Below, in pieces: positions 22,701 to 34,735 of a stretch of DNA of 64,000 nucleotides (positions are counted from its first letter, which is position 1; each line of letters starts with the position of its first letter). Below the pieces are notes generated by a model. That model was not told the DNA's origin, made no database searches, and worked only from the letters and a program-made list of their open reading frames with translations. The stretch is from Pyrus communis (taxonomy: Eukaryota; Streptophyta; Magnoliopsida; Rosales; Rosaceae), in assembly GCF_963583255.1 (NCBI RefSeq), contig NC_084819.1:17949616-18013615 (forward strand), in the 5' to 3' direction. A program made the position numbers and the translations under genes.

Positions 22701-23680
22701 TAGTACAATCTCCGCTTGCTTTAACACGAGACCTTAATTTGGTTGATCAGAAGTGTAATTCCATGATTGTAAACAACAAAACAACCAATAGCATTAGTGA
22801 AGAATGTTTTGAAAACAAGTTGCTCTAGTTGTCTGATTAGCCATGATTTGAGTCTCGGTTCAATGCCACGGGCTGGAGTGAAGATTTTGTTATGTGACAC
22901 ACAACATGCATATATAATATGCTTTGTTTCTGGTTCATATTGATCTTAATTATGTGTCTCCTCCTATTTTGGAGGGTTGGTCTGGTATTTTCTTCTCTAC
23001 CATTGCTTTTGTTTCTGCTAGCTGTACTTATTGTCTGTGGAAAAAACCCTATGCCTAGCTACATTTGCATGTTGCAGCAACCTTTGAAAAAAACTATCTA
23101 AAGTAAGATGCGATTTGAGGACAAAAATAAACCATGTACCATGTACAACAATTTGTGCGGAAGAAACCACAACCCCCATTTGTGGAACTGACTTATATTC
23201 CAAATAATTGTAGGCACTTTAACTTTCAACCAGTATCTTGCAAGAAAAGTAACCGAGTAAATTGCTTGAATTACGAAGCTAGAGTTCGGTCTTGTATCTT
23301 TAGACAACTTACATACGCTCCTTGTGCACGATAATTTTTTAAAGCAATATGTAGGCCAAAAATAAAAAAGAACTTGATGAAACAGCTGCTTTATCAGAAA
23401 TCTATTGAAAATTTGCCTGAAAGTATAAAATCTAAAGGATTCTATGTGCTCTTTAAATTTTCTTAAATTTCCAATTTTCGATTATACAATTAAATCATGA
23501 ACATTATCTTTAAAAACCTGAACAAACCACACAAAGACTGCTATGGAATTGCTGCATAATGCTAATGATCAAAAGCAACCTGAATTTTTCTTTTAACCAC
23601 GAATGGTTGATTGCAAACATGGAGAAGATGATGCAAGTAATTTATATAATTCTATATCTGGTGGTACGAAATCGTACAAT
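19786..23680. other. AT-rich intergenic DNA, no gene recognised
   Basis: About 3.9 kb with no frame I can support. It contains a tandem duplication at 21632-22062. The stretch 23045-23215 (around CCCTATGCCTAGCTACATTT) recurs inside later array pieces at 28877-29215 and 32757-33105. Confidence 0.6.
21632..22062. repeat. Two-copy tandem repeat of about 0.2 kb
   Basis: The block with GCTGGAATCGCTAGTGACTT, then GGAGGCGGAGCCATTCAG and CAAAACCGACAAC is present twice (from about 21632 and from about 21871). The first copy has an extra A-rich insert. Confidence 0.85.
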
Positions 23681-26600
23681 ATTCTAGGGTATATCTAAGA
23701 CTGCTTCTGGAAGTGATAAAAACGGGTTATGACAACCAAAAACACTTACATTTGGCAGAAAAACTAACATTGTTTCAAGGTCATAGAGGTGCACTTTTCC
23801 ATGAAACACTTTAATGTCTACTAAAATAACTTTTGGTAAAAGTGCTTATGAGAACAAGTGCTTCCGGTAGTGACCGTCATGCTCAAACTTCCGATTAGTT
23901 TTCTCTCTTCTACTATGTTTTTTTATTTAATTTTTTTTTCTTTGAAAAAATACACCAGAAAACTTCGACGCTGATTAGTATTGACAACTTCCACTAGCTT
24001 CATGCTGCTTATAATTAAGTTTATGGCATATCCATTAGTTTTCTACTTAAATTGATTTTGAAAACCAAAATAGAAGAATGAAAAAGATAGGCAGAATGGT
24101 AGTAAAAAACTTTGTAACTTAAGATAACAGAAAATGCATAACAGCAACAGAAACGACATTTATTATAGTGATTTACAAATAAATACAAACTTGTTTGAAT
24201 AAAATATCACAATATAGTACATTAAGTAATGCAGGCATCCATGGTTTTCCTTTCTCATTAGGCCTTTCCATCTGGGTTCACAGTTAAGGTTTGGCACTCA
24301 TATTCTGAGACAATGTTCTTGTGGATTCTGTCTATGAAAGCGGCTGCTTTGTTGTCAATCCCGGGCTCAGCCACGAACTGGCCTCTGTCCTCCTCGCTCG
24401 GCCAAACCTTCCTTGCACTCATGTAGGAATCCTCCATCATGTCGTCCCCTCTGCGATTGTGTGGCCTCCTCGATTTGAACATGTTGAAGAATGAGAAGGA
24501 GGATTTCTTCTGCCTGTTGCCTGCCATAACTCTTTTTCGACACGAAAAGATAATTAAACACAAGGGTTTAAGTGAGATGAAGAAAGTTCTTAATACTCAC
24601 ACTCACTTTGGTTTGTTGTGACTATTAAGAAGGTGGTGTGTATTTATAGTAGGAGGTGATCCTAGTGGAGAATCTTGGAGGACTCAAACTGCAGCTAAGG
24701 AAGTAATTTTTGGATGGTTGAGCTCACAAATAAGACCAGAGAAAAAAAAGGTTGAAAGTACATTTTCTATGGTCCTCTACTTTCTCAACTGACCAAAACA
24801 CTCATAGAATAATTGTCTCTCATTTGACCAAAGCAGACTCATACAATTATTGTAACTTTCATTTTCGAAGAATTGCCATGGAACTGAATATGTTGCTAGA
24901 GCGGGATGTGCTAGCTTCCTTATGCACTCGAGTTTAAATTCTCTTCCCCACAAGAAGGAAAAAGAGGTACTACTATGAAGATTGCATTAAAATTTACAGA
25001 TAAATCTTTTAAATAGTGATATTCCACCTAAAGTTCATTGTTAACCTTTCCACTTTCTTCATCTTCCAAATCATTTAATTAGCAGTGATGATCAGCCAAA
25101 TCTGACCGGTTTTTGGGATGTGACCTACTTTTCTTGAGAGATGTATAGTTTTATTTGATTAGCTCCAGATTAGCATACATTTTACTATGTATTTAATTAA
25201 CAGATACTATGCATATGATTCTGTCACCAGAACGAGTCATCCCTCGTGATCTAAAGCTTGTTTAGATTAAGATTAAGCGTGTGTTGATCAGTATTTAATG
25301 GGGTTTTGTTTAAGAAAAAAATATTATTTGGCCTTCATCAACTTTAAGGAATAAGAAATACTGGAAACTTCATTAGATATTCAAGAATGCAGAAGGTATA
25401 TACAATAGTAAAAAGTTTCCCCTTCTTTAGAAAGATAGCTTTGGTTCATGCATTGGTTAAGTACTCTAGAGTTTTAATAATTAAAGTTCGGTACCCCCTC
25501 ATTTCCTTCTTTCCTTCGTACAGACAAATCATAGTCCGACGCATATACAAAAATCTTTTCTTTTGCTGATTTTATAAACCGCTTCAGTATTTGTGTCAAC
25601 TTGTGATTTGTTGTGATTTGCAGTTAAGGATGAGCGACAGTGTTGTGCGCAAAAGTTTCTAGTTTTGTAGCATAGCACGCAAGCTGTCCAGCTTTAAGGT
25701 ATTTGAAAACTCTTACTTGTAAAAACCAGGGTTTGGCAATATGGTCCACCAACTTATTCCCTGCAACTTCTCTCTACCATGCTTTTCAAGTCATTAAAAT
25801 ATTGATGCTTTCTTTGCACGCTGTAATCCCATTGATTAGTTAAAGTTAATAAAAATCTTAGTTCTTTATGCGCAGAGAATGCTGCTTCATTATCAAAATG
25901 CTAAATTGTTAAGTAATTGTTCACACGTTAATTCTTGATTAATTTGGCAAATATATGAGTGCCAGCAAAGAAGTTAGGCAGGATACACACACACACACTA
26001 GAAACTTCTTATTGCTTGTTAGACTACTCCAAGAAAGTCAGAAATAGAGTAGGTATTCCGGTTGCACCTAAGTTTCTCGAGCAATTTCTAGTTTAGTCGA
26101 GTACTTCTAATGCCTAATTGAATGCTTTCTATTTCTATTGTGCTAATGTTTTGATTTGTTAGTTAAGTGACAACTTTTATCCCCTTTTTTGATATTAGTT
26201 TGGGGTTTCTTAATATTTGATTATCTTCACGATTCTTAGATATGGTTTTTGATTCAATTTCACAAAATTATGAAAGCACTCAACCTCTGTTTATTGGTCC
26301 TTCAGTTTGGGAATAATTTAATTTTGCGCCCTGTTTGGTCTCTAAATTTGGATGGGAATGGGTTGTATGTTGAAGGAAGAAACGAAAAACTCATGTCCAA
26401 CTTGAAGGTAGAAGATGAGTTATTTATAAAAGAAATACATCCATTCTAATCCAACTCTAATTCCGAAAAAATGAGAAAGTGTTCACTTCTACCTTTTGAT
26501 ATGTAGGATTGGAATCGTTTAATTTATTAATCTTGTGAGGGATGCACTTATCCCCATTTGCATTCATCCCAAGGGGGGATGCACAAATCTCCATTTGCGA

Positions 26601-27600
26601 ATAACGTATTTTGACCGAATAAAATCACGATTGAACCATTTAATTTATTAATCTTCACTCATATATCACTCCTACAAAAAATCATTCAAATTGGAGATCC
26701 TTTAAATCATGAATATGTTACTTGATACCTAAAACGTCAATTTTTGTTCTATAGATTTGAATGATTAAATAAACTCCGATTGAAATGAATTTTTGTAAGA
26801 ATGATCTTCAAATAAAAATTAAGAAATTAAATAGTTATGATTATAAAATTTGTACAGTCAAGATACATTATTCAAAATGGAGAAATAAGCTAATCTCCCA
26901 AAGCGAAATTTTAGTATTATCCAAGATGGATTAAATTCAAAAAGATAAGTTTGACGTTCGAAATTAAAGTTAGATATTCGTTCCAATTCAATAATAGACA
27001 CCAAAACGAGCAACGTCGCCGTTGTCAATTGGGCTGCGTGGTCTCTCACTAAAACCCACCAAATCAACAGACGGGTCGGCCCATTGGGTTGACCCATTTG
27101 TACTTGGGCTATTCAACCCCCAATTTCACTTACCATAATTTCTTGCGTGTTGAACCAGTCGAAGAGGTCAGAAAACAGAGCCGGTTCGAGCTCCGGAGCA
27201 TCTTCGGTTCTTCCATTCGCCAGAAATTTTCACTTTCTGGTTCAATCCAGGTACTCTTTTCCTAATTGAATTGTTCATATCTACTATTTTTTTTATTTAT
27301 AAACTAATGGCCCACTTTTCTGGTTCAGCACGGCCTTTTTTTTTTTTACTAATTTGGGGTTTTTTTACTTGATTATCATTTGAACTATTCGAAATTATTT
27401 ATCTTTACCAGATTCTTGAAATGGGTTTTGGACCAATTTGTAGAAATCACTCGCTTTTTGTGTATTGGTTGTTCAGTTTCTGGCTCAATTTTCGTGTTTC
27501 TGGAATGCCAGAGACATTTTTTGCTGGCTGGGAATTTGGTTTCTCTCTAAGTGCTAAAAACGTTTTAGGACAACCAAAAACACTTACATTTGGCAGAAAA
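23681..27600. repeat. Segmental duplication unit, copy 2 (complete)
   Basis: It repeats 1-3925 with few substitutions and small indels, including the small gene (24258-24527), the CA microsatellite (shorter, near 25984) and the 5'-UTR-like stretch near 27110-27250. It passes directly into copy 3 at the sequence AGGACAACCAAAAACACTTACATT. Outside the small gene I see no supported coding region. Confidence 0.95.
24258..24527 (-). CDS. Small conserved plant protein, copy 2
   Basis: An 89-residue protein (preferred ATG at 24525-24527) identical to copy 1 except for one residue in the core (DRGQFVAEPG instead of DRGRFVAEPG). The TATA-like motif is retained at 24641-24649. Same unknown family, presumably soluble. 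Near identity of the whole unit points to recent duplication. Confidence 0.75.
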   Translation of the reverse strand: MAGNRQKKSSFSFFNMFKSRRPHNRRGDDMMEDSYMSARKVWPSEEDRGQFVAEPGIDNKAAAFIDRIHKNIVSEYECQTLTVNPDGKA

Positions 27601-28870
27601 ACTAACATTGTTTCATGGTCATAGAGGTGCACTTTTCCACGAAGCACTTGAATGTCTACTAAAATAACTTTTGGTAAAAGTGCTTATGAGAACAAGTGCT
27701 TCCTGTAGTGACCGTCATGCTGAAACTTCTGATTAGTTTCTCTCTTCTACTATGTTTTTATTTTTATTTTTTGAAAAATACACCAGAATGGTAGTAAAAA
27801 ACTCTGCAACTTAAGATAACAGAAAATGATTAACAGAAATAGATACGACATTTATTATAGTGATTTACAAATAAATGCAAACTTATTGTTTGAATAAAAT
27901 ATGACAATATAGTACATTAAGTAATGCAGGCATCCATGGTTTTCCTTTCTTCTTAGGCCTTTCCATCTGGCTTCACAGTTAAGGTTTGGCACTCATATTC
28001 TGAGACAATGTTCTTGTGGATTCTGTCTATGAAAGCAGCGGCTTTGTTGTCAATCCCGGGCTCAGCCACGAACCGGCCTCTGTCCTCCTCGCTCGGCCAA
28101 ACCCTCCTTGCACTCATGTAGGAATCCTCCGCCATGTCGTCCCCTCTGTGATTGCGTGGCCTCCTCGATTTGAACATGCTGAAGAATGAGAAGGAGGATT
28201 TCTTCTGCCTGTTGCCTGCCATAACTCTTTTTCGACACGAAAAGATAATTAAACACAAAGGTTTAAGTGAGATGAAGAAAGTTCTTAGTACTCACTTTGG
28301 TTTGTTGTGACTATTAAGAAGGTGGTGTGTATTTATAGTAGGAGGTGATCCTAGTGGAGAATCTTGGAGGATTCAAACTGCAGCTAAGGAAGTGACTTTG
28401 GATGGTTGAGATCACAAATAAGACCAGAGAAAAAAGGACGTTGAAAGTACATTTTCTATGGTCCTCTACTTTCTCAACTGACCAAAACAGACTCATAGAA
28501 TCATTGTCTTTCTCAATTGACCAAAGCAGACTCATACGATTATTGTCACTTTATTTTTCGAAGAACTGCCATGGAAACTGCAGATGTTGCTAGAGCGGGA
28601 TGTGCTAGCTTCCTTATTCACTCGAGTTCAAATTATCTTCCCCACAAGAATTTAAAAAGAAGTACTACCATGAAGATTGCATTAAAATTTACAGATAAAT
28701 ATTTTAAATAGTGATATTCCTCCTGAAGTTCATTGATAACCATTCCACTCTTTTCATCTTCCGAATCATTTAATTAGCAATGATGATCAGCCAAATCTGA
28801 CTTTAAGGGATGTAACCTACTTTTTTGTCATAGATGTATAGTTTTATTTGATTAGCTTCGGATTAGCGTA
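27600..28870. repeat. Segmental duplication unit, copy 3 (5' part)
   Basis: It corresponds to about 66-1500 of copy 1, with a deletion between the TGAAAAATACACCAGAA stretch and the start of the small-gene 3' flank. After 28870 it jumps to sequence like 23045-23215. Confidence 0.85.
27953..28222 (-). CDS. Small conserved plant protein, copy 3
   Basis: An 89-residue protein (ATG at 28220-28222) with a few replacements relative to copy 1 (FFSMFKSRRPRNHRGDDMAE, SARRVWPSEED, TVKPDGKA). The WPSEEDRGRFVAEPGIDNKA core is intact. A TATA-like motif is at 28330-28338. Most changes are outside the core, consistent with some selection on the protein. Confidence 0.75.
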   Translation of the reverse strand: MAGNRQKKSSFSFFSMFKSRRPRNHRGDDMAEDSYMSARRVWPSEEDRGRFVAEPGIDNKAAAFIDRIHKNIVSEYECQTLTVKPDGKA

Positions 28871-28925
28871 CAGAAAAAGCCCTATGCCTAGCTACATTTA
28901 CAAGTTGCAGCAGCCTTTGAAAAAA

Positions 28926-29081
28926 TAGAACTTTAACAAAAAAAACTTGTGGTGCTGTTCATTTTAACGAAAAATCACATTTTACACTAAAAAGTAAATC
29001 TTGGTACTGTTCACTTTACTCTTTATTTTATCGTTATTGTTAAAACTCAAAGTTTTCAAGTCATTTTCATTAGTTTTCCTT
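28926..29081 (+). mobile_element. MITE, copy A
   Basis: About 150 bases absent from the matching place at 23087. It begins near AACTTTAACAAAA and ends near TTTTCATTAGTTTTCC, flanked on both sides by CTTTGAAAAAA. Further copies are at 32812-32958 and, inverted, 36114-36261. Confidence 0.75.
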
Positions 29082-29214
29082 TGAAAAAAAAACTATTTAA
29101 AGTAAAATGCAATTTGAGGACAAAACTAAAGCATGTGCCATGTACAACAATTTGTGCCGAAGAAACCACAACCCCTATTTATGGAACTGACTTGGATTCC
29201 AAATAATTGTAGGC

Positions 29215-29439
29215 ACCACAACCCCAAGCATGCTTTTCATGTCATTAATGGTTTATTTGCAAGTTGTAATCTCATTGATTAGTTAAAGTTGATAAAAATC
29301 TTAGTTCTTTATGTGCAGGGAATGATGCTTCGTTTTCAAAGTGCCAAATTGCTAAGTAATTGTTCACACGTTAATTCTTGATCAAGCAAACAAAATAGTG
29401 GATTTGGCAAATATATGAGTGCCACACAGAAGTTAGGCA

Positions 29440-29450
<11 letters not shown>
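29215..29450. repeat. Segmental duplication unit piece (matches about 2095-2300)
   Basis: The stretch from CATGCTTTTCATGTCATTAA to AGTTAGGCAGGATA corresponds to the microsatellite-proximal part of the unit. The CA repeat of copies 1 and 2 is replaced by a TA repeat. Confidence 0.8.

Positions 29451-29476
<26 letters not shown>
29451..29476. repeat. TA microsatellite, left half
   Basis: A (TA)n run interrupted by the MITE/Cassandra nest and continuing as (TA)n and TATATG units at 30246-30292. The uninterrupted equivalent is at 36465-36530. Confidence 0.9.
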
Positions 29477-29479
<3 letters not shown>

Positions 29480-29490
29480 AATTGTTATTG

Positions 29491-30133
29491 TGTCAAATCC
29501 CTGAACGAGGGGGACCACTTTCCTGGCTCGACTCTACCGTAGCACGATATTGTCCGCTTTGGGCCCTGACCACGCCCTCACGATTTTGTTTCTGGGAAAT
29601 CACACGAGAACTTCCCAGTGGGTCACCCATCATGGGAATGCTCTAGCCTTCTTCTTGCTTATCTTCGGAGTTCCTACGGAACCCGAAGCCAGTGAGCTCC
29701 CAAAAGGCCTCGTGCTAGGTAAGGATGAGAATATATATTTAAGGATCACTCCCCTGGGCGATGTGGGATGTCACAATCCACCCCCCTTAGGGGCCCGACG
29801 TCCTCGTCGGCACACACGCGGCCAAGGTTAGGCTCTGATACCAAATTGTCACATCTCGGCCCAGGGCGGATCACTTCCCGGGCCCGCTCCACCACCGTAG
29901 CACGATATTGTCCGCTTTGGGCCCCGACCACGCCCTCACGATTTTGTTTCTGGGAACTCACACGAGAACTTCCCAGTGGGTCACCCATCATGGGAGTGCT
30001 CTAGCCTTCTTCTTGCTTAACTTCGGAGTTCCTACGGAACCCGAAGCCAGTGAGCTCCCAAAAGGCCTCGTGCTAGGTAGGGATGGGAATATATATTTAA
30101 GGATCACTCCCCTAGGCGATGTGGGATGTCACA
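29491..30133 (-). mobile_element. Cassandra TRIM retrotransposon (5S-containing LTRs)
   Basis: Two LTRs of 285 and 287 bases (29491-29775 and 29847-30133) flank a 71-base interior without coding capacity. On the minus strand the LTR starts TGTGACATCCCACATCG and ends GATGTGACA in the 5' copy, and a tRNA-Met primer site (TTGGTATCAGAGCC) follows it. A perfect 5-base duplication TATTG is at 29486-29490 and 30134-30138. Each LTR carries a 5S-rRNA-like segment, the hallmark of Cassandra. It is non-autonomous and depends on enzymes of other retrotransposons. Confidence 0.92.
29961..30060 (-). other. 5S rRNA-like segment in Cassandra LTR (5' copy)
   Basis: The minus strand contains AACTCCGAAGTTAAGC (A-box region of 5S genes) and GATGGGTGACC followed by CTGGGAAGT (C-box region), with 5S spacing. 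A second copy is at about 29604-29700. It is part of the LTR, not a free 5S gene. Confidence 0.85.
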
Positions 30134-30261
30134 TATTGGCACTCCAAAAATCTCATTTTACACTCCAAACTTTCTATATTTGGAAAGAAAAATACACTTG
30201 TGAGGAGTGTAAAATGAAATTTTTGGAGTGCCAATAATACTTCCCTATATATATATATATA

Positions 30262-30291
<30 letters not shown>

Positions 30292-30292
<1 letters not shown>

Positions 30293-30466
30293 GCGGATGC
30301 TCGAAAGCAGCAGCTACAACAGCAACAAGAAGAATCTGGGCCTGCCCCAGTTTCCACTGAACTGAACAGTGCTCCTACACTTGCAGATCAGGATCAACGG
30401 AAGGCTTTGAAATTTGGGTTTTCTTCTAAAGGTGGCACCTCTAAGTCTAAGGAACGCGTATTGATC
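30292..30466 (+). pseudogene. Duplicated exon of an unidentified gene (copy at 36535)
   Basis: A coding-like stretch: Gln-rich (QQLQQQQEES), then STELNSAPTLADQDQ and KALKFGFSSKGGTSK, ending at ATC before a GTAAGC donor. It matches 36535-36716 nearly base for base. No matching 3' exon follows before the copia fragment, so this copy is probably an orphan. Confidence 0.55.
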
Positions 30467-30728
30467 GTAAGCGTTCATGTTGAACATGAGTTTGATTTAA
30501 GAGGAAGGTGATTTGTGGTGGTTATTTGAGATGTCTTTTGTTTGCTTTCATTGCTTGGCTATAAGACTTAAACTATTACTGCCACCGTCAACACTTTTCT
30601 ATCTATTAGATCGAGAACTCTGCATATCGCACTCTGAACTTTGACAAAATAATTAGAGTAAATTGTAACAAGAATCCCTTAACTTTAATCAAATTGGAGC
30701 AATGATCTCTCATTAAGCCATTACCGTT

Positions 30729-31043
30729 TATTGAATTTTGTGAATTGTATATTCATCATGAAAAGAACGAAGTACAAGAGACAGCCAATATATATGTGGT
30801 AGAGGGAAGAAACAAGACCTTTTACCCCTCCTTGATTTACGCCTAAAAGCTAACAAAACAAGTAAGATACACATCCCTTGAATTAAGGGAATTGACAACA
30901 AGGGACAATTGGTGATACCCATGCTCAAGGTGGCAGAAATCAGCCACTCTACACGGTACATCACACGATCACCCTAAAACTAGGTTAACAACTTTGTACA
31001 GTGAACATACAACCTAGCCCTAGTTGACATACTTCTTCCAATA
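30729..31043 (-). repeat. 3' LTR of truncated copia copy
   Basis: 315 bases, TATTG to CAATA, matching 36979-37333 but without that LTR's internal 40-base duplication. The flanking Mutator-MITE sequence is the same in both copies. Confidence 0.9.
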
Positions 31044-32492
31044 CTCCCCATCAAGCTGGATCAAAGGGATTAATTGATCCAAGCTTGAACAAAAGACGCT
31101 GAAAATTAGTAGATGTCAATCCTTTTGTGAAAATATCCGCAAGTTGATCATGATTGCATGTAGTGAGTATCGATCACCTTGGACTGAACTTGATTTCGAA
31201 CGTAATGACAATCAACTTCAATATGTTTAGTTTGCTCATGGAATACAGGATTCGATGCAATGTGCATCACAGCCTGATTATCACAATGTAGGGACATGAG
31301 TTGCTGATGAGAAAAACCTAAGTCTAACAAAAGGCTTTTGAGCCAAATAAGTTCATAAGCAGTCGACGCCATAGCACGATACTCTGCCTCTGTGCTAGAG
31401 CGTGCAACAACACTTTGTTTCTGGTAACTAGGTTGCCTCCCACAAACATATAGAATCCAATAGTAAACTTGCGATCGAGAGAATTCCTGCCCAATCAGCA
31501 TCGATATAGCCTGAAATGTGAATGTGACTATTGTTGCGCATAATAATTCCTCTACCAATGGAACCCTTGAGATAACGAAGCACACGATGAACAATCTTCA
31601 AATGATCCATGCTTAGAGAGTGCATAAACTGGCTAACAAGGCGGACGACATATGATATATCAGGACGTGTGATAGTCAGATAAATGAGTTTGCCAACCAT
31701 TCTTTGATAGTAGCTTAAATTAGGAATATGATCATCGTGAGTTTTCAGCTTCAAGTTGTTATCCAAGGGGGTGCAAGCAGGCTTGCAATCTGTCATTTTT
31801 GCTTCGTGAAGAAGATCCATAACATACTTACGTTGGTTGAGGAAGAAAACTCTGTGAGAGTGTGCCATCTCGATGCCCAGAAAGTATTTGAGAGTGCCAA
31901 AATCCTTGATAGCAAACTTCTTGTTAAGATATTGTTTAAGAGCATTAATCTCTGACATATTATCACCCATCACAATTAGATCGTCAACATAAATGAGCAC
32001 AACGAGTTTACCTACTGAGCTAAAGTGAACAAATAGGGAGGAATCCGCAATACTTCGACAAAAACCAACCCTTTCTAGAACATGACTGAGCTTGGCATAC
32101 TATGCACGTGGACTTTGTTTGAGACCATAAATGGATTTAAGAAGTTTGCACACCATTTATGGGTTGTTTGATTGAGGATGAGTTGGGGGAAGCTTCATGT
32201 AAACCTCTTCTACAAGTTCACCGTGCAGAAAAGCATTTTTAACATCCATTTGAAAATGAGGCCATGCATTGTTAATTGCAACTGACAACAACACCTAACA
32301 GTGTTCATTTTTACCACGGGAGCAAATGTCTCCTTATAATCAACCCTATAGGTTTGTGTAAAACCTTGAGCAACCAAGTGAGCCTTATTCCTTTTGATCG
32401 TGCCATTTGGATGAAACTTAGTTTTGTACACCCAACAGCTCCTCACTGCCTTTTTTCCTTTTGGAAGTTTCAATATGGTCCATGAGTTGTTT
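30729..32492 (-). mobile_element. Truncated Ty1/copia element (3' LTR plus pol 3' part)
   Basis: It duplicates 36979-38780 together with flanks, so it was copied as part of a segmental duplication and not inserted anew. On the minus strand it retains the reverse transcriptase end (MLIYVDDLIVMGD, LKYFLGIEMAHS) and RNase H (ARSSTEAEYRAMAST), split by frameshifts including a 10-base deletion near 31420. It is cut at about 32492, where the unit sequence (TTCACTCGAGTTTAAATT) resumes. Confidence 0.9.
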
Positions 32493-34535
32493 TCACTCGA
32501 GTTTAAATTATCTTCCCCACAAGAATTTTGAAAAACAAATACTACTATGAAGATTGCATTAAAATTTACAGATAAATTTTTAAATAGTGATATTCCTCCT
32601 GAAGTTCATTGTTAACCTTTCCACTCTTTTCATCTTCCAAATCATTTAATTAGCAATGATGATCAGCCAAATCTGACCTGTTTATGGGATGTAACCTACT
32701 TTTTTGGGATAGATGTATAGTTTTATTTGATTAGCTTCGGATTAGCGTACAGAAAAAACCCTATGCCTAGCTACATTTACAAGTTGCAGCAGCCCTTGAA
32801 AAAATAGAACTTTAACAAAAAACTTTCAGTACTGTTCATTTTAACAAAAAATCACATTTTTACGCTAAAAAGTCAATCTTGGTACTATTCACATTACCCT
32901 TTATTTTATCCTTATCGTTAAAACTCAAAATTTTCAAGTCATTTTCTTTAGTTTTCATTTGGAAAAAAAAAAACTATCTAAGTAAAATGCGATTTGAGGA
33001 CAAAATTAAAGCATGTACCATGTACAACAATTTGTGCCGAAGAAACCACAACCCCTATTTATGGAACTGATTTAGATTCCAATTAATTGTAGGCACCACA
33101 ACTCCAAGCATGCTTTTCATGTCATTAAAATATTGATGGTTTATTTGCAAGTTGTAATCTCATTGATTAGTTAAAGTTGATAAAAATCTTAGTTCTTTTT
33201 GTGCAGAGAATAATGCTTCATTTTCAAAGTGCCAAATTGTTAAGCAATTGTTCACACGTTAATTCTTGATTAAGCAAACAAATTAGTGGATTTGGCAAAT
33301 ATATGAGTGCCACACAGAAGTTAGGCAGGATACACACACACACAAACACACTCAAAAAACTTCTTACTACTTGCTTGCTAGACTACTCGAAAAAAGTCAG
33401 AAATAGAGCAGGTATTTAAGTTTTCTCGAGCAACTTTATGGCTTAGTCGACTACTTTTAAAGCCTAATTGTATGCTTTCTATTTCTAATGTGCTAATGTT
33501 TTGGTTTGTTAGTTAAATGACAACTTTTCTCCCCTTTTGTGATATATTAGTTTGGGGTTTCTTTTTTGATTATCTTCACAAGATTCTGAGATATGGTTTT
33601 TGGTTCAATTTCAAAAAATTATGAAAGCACTCAACCTTTGTTTATTGGTCCTTCAGTCTGGGAATGTTAAATAATTTAACATTGATCCTTGTTTGGTCTC
33701 TAAATTTGGATGGGAACGGGTCGTATGTTGAAGGAATAAATGAAAATTTTATGTTCAACTTTAAGGTAGAAGATGAGTTACTTATAAAAGAAATACATTC
33801 ATTCTAATCCTACTCTAATTCCGAAAAAAATGAAAAAGCGTTCACCTCTACCTTTTAATATACCTAAATTTAATAGGTTATCCATTTCAATTCAATTATA
33901 AACGCATGGGGCATCGTTTGGCATGTAGGATTGGAACCGTTCAATTTATTAATCTTGTGAGGGATGCACTTATCCCCATTTGCATCCACCCTATATGGGG
34001 GATGCACATATCTTCACTTGCGAATAACGTATCTTGACCGAATAAGATCACGATCGAACCGTTCAATTTATTAATCTTCATTCAAATATCACTTCACTCC
34101 TACAAAAAATCATCCAAATTGGAGATCCTTTAATCATGAATATGTTACTTGGTACATGAACTGTCAATTTGTTTTATAGATTTGAATAACTAAATCATCT
34201 CCAATTGAAATGAACTTTTGTAGGAATGATCTTCAAATAAAAATTAAGAAATTAAATAATTCCCATTATAAAATTCATGCAGTCAAAATACGTTATTCGA
34301 AATTGAGAAATGAGCTCATCTGCCAAGACGAAATTCAAGTATTATCCAAGATGGATTAATCATTCAAAAAGATAAGTTTCACCTTCGAAATTAAAATTAG
34401 ACACTCGTTCCAAATCAATGACAGACACCAAACGAGCAACGTCACCAAAGTCAATTGGGCTGCGTGGTCTCTCACTAAAACCCACCAAATCAACAGACGG
34501 TTAGGTCCATTGGGTTGACCCATTTGTAGTTGCTA
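32492..34535. repeat. Segmental duplication unit piece (about 1252-3430 of the unit)
   Basis: It restarts at the CACTCGAGTTTAAAT point of the unit, carries the same replaced segment as 28870-29215 including MITE copy B, and then follows the unit to the GTTGACCCATTTGTA stretch. No coding region is supported. Confidence 0.85.
32812..32958 (+). mobile_element. MITE, copy B
   Basis: Same element and same neighbouring sequence as at 28926, so it is a duplicated copy of one insertion. Confidence 0.75.
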
Positions 34536-34735
34536 ATGGTTTGTGAGCATATGGTATATTGAGAACCATTAGTTTTCTACCTAAATTGATTTTGAAAACC
34601 AAGACAGAAGAATGCATAACGGAAACAGATACTACATTTATTATAGTGATTTACAAATAAATACAAACTTTATTGAGTAAAGTAAGACCATATAGTACAT
34701 TAAGTGATGCAGGCATCCATGGTTTTCCTTTCTTA

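Larger units (their letters stand above)
29477..30245. mobile_element. MITE with GGGAA.. ends, interrupted by Cassandra
   Basis: The outer ends are inverted repeats, GGGAATTGTTATTGGCACTC on the left (joined across the Cassandra insertion) and its near complement GAGTGCCAATAATACTTCCC on the right. Inner arms (30138-30165 and 30202-30232) are almost perfectly palindromic. It sits inside a TA microsatellite, consistent with TA target duplication. Its own length without Cassandra is about 120 bases. Confidence 0.8.

Noticed and set aside
29961..30060. A free 5S rRNA gene
   Set aside because: The 5S-like sequence is diverged and sits inside an LTR with target duplication; it is part of Cassandra.
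29550..30237. Repeated open frames of about 80-109 codons in both directions
   Set aside because: They lie inside the Cassandra LTRs, which do not encode proteins.
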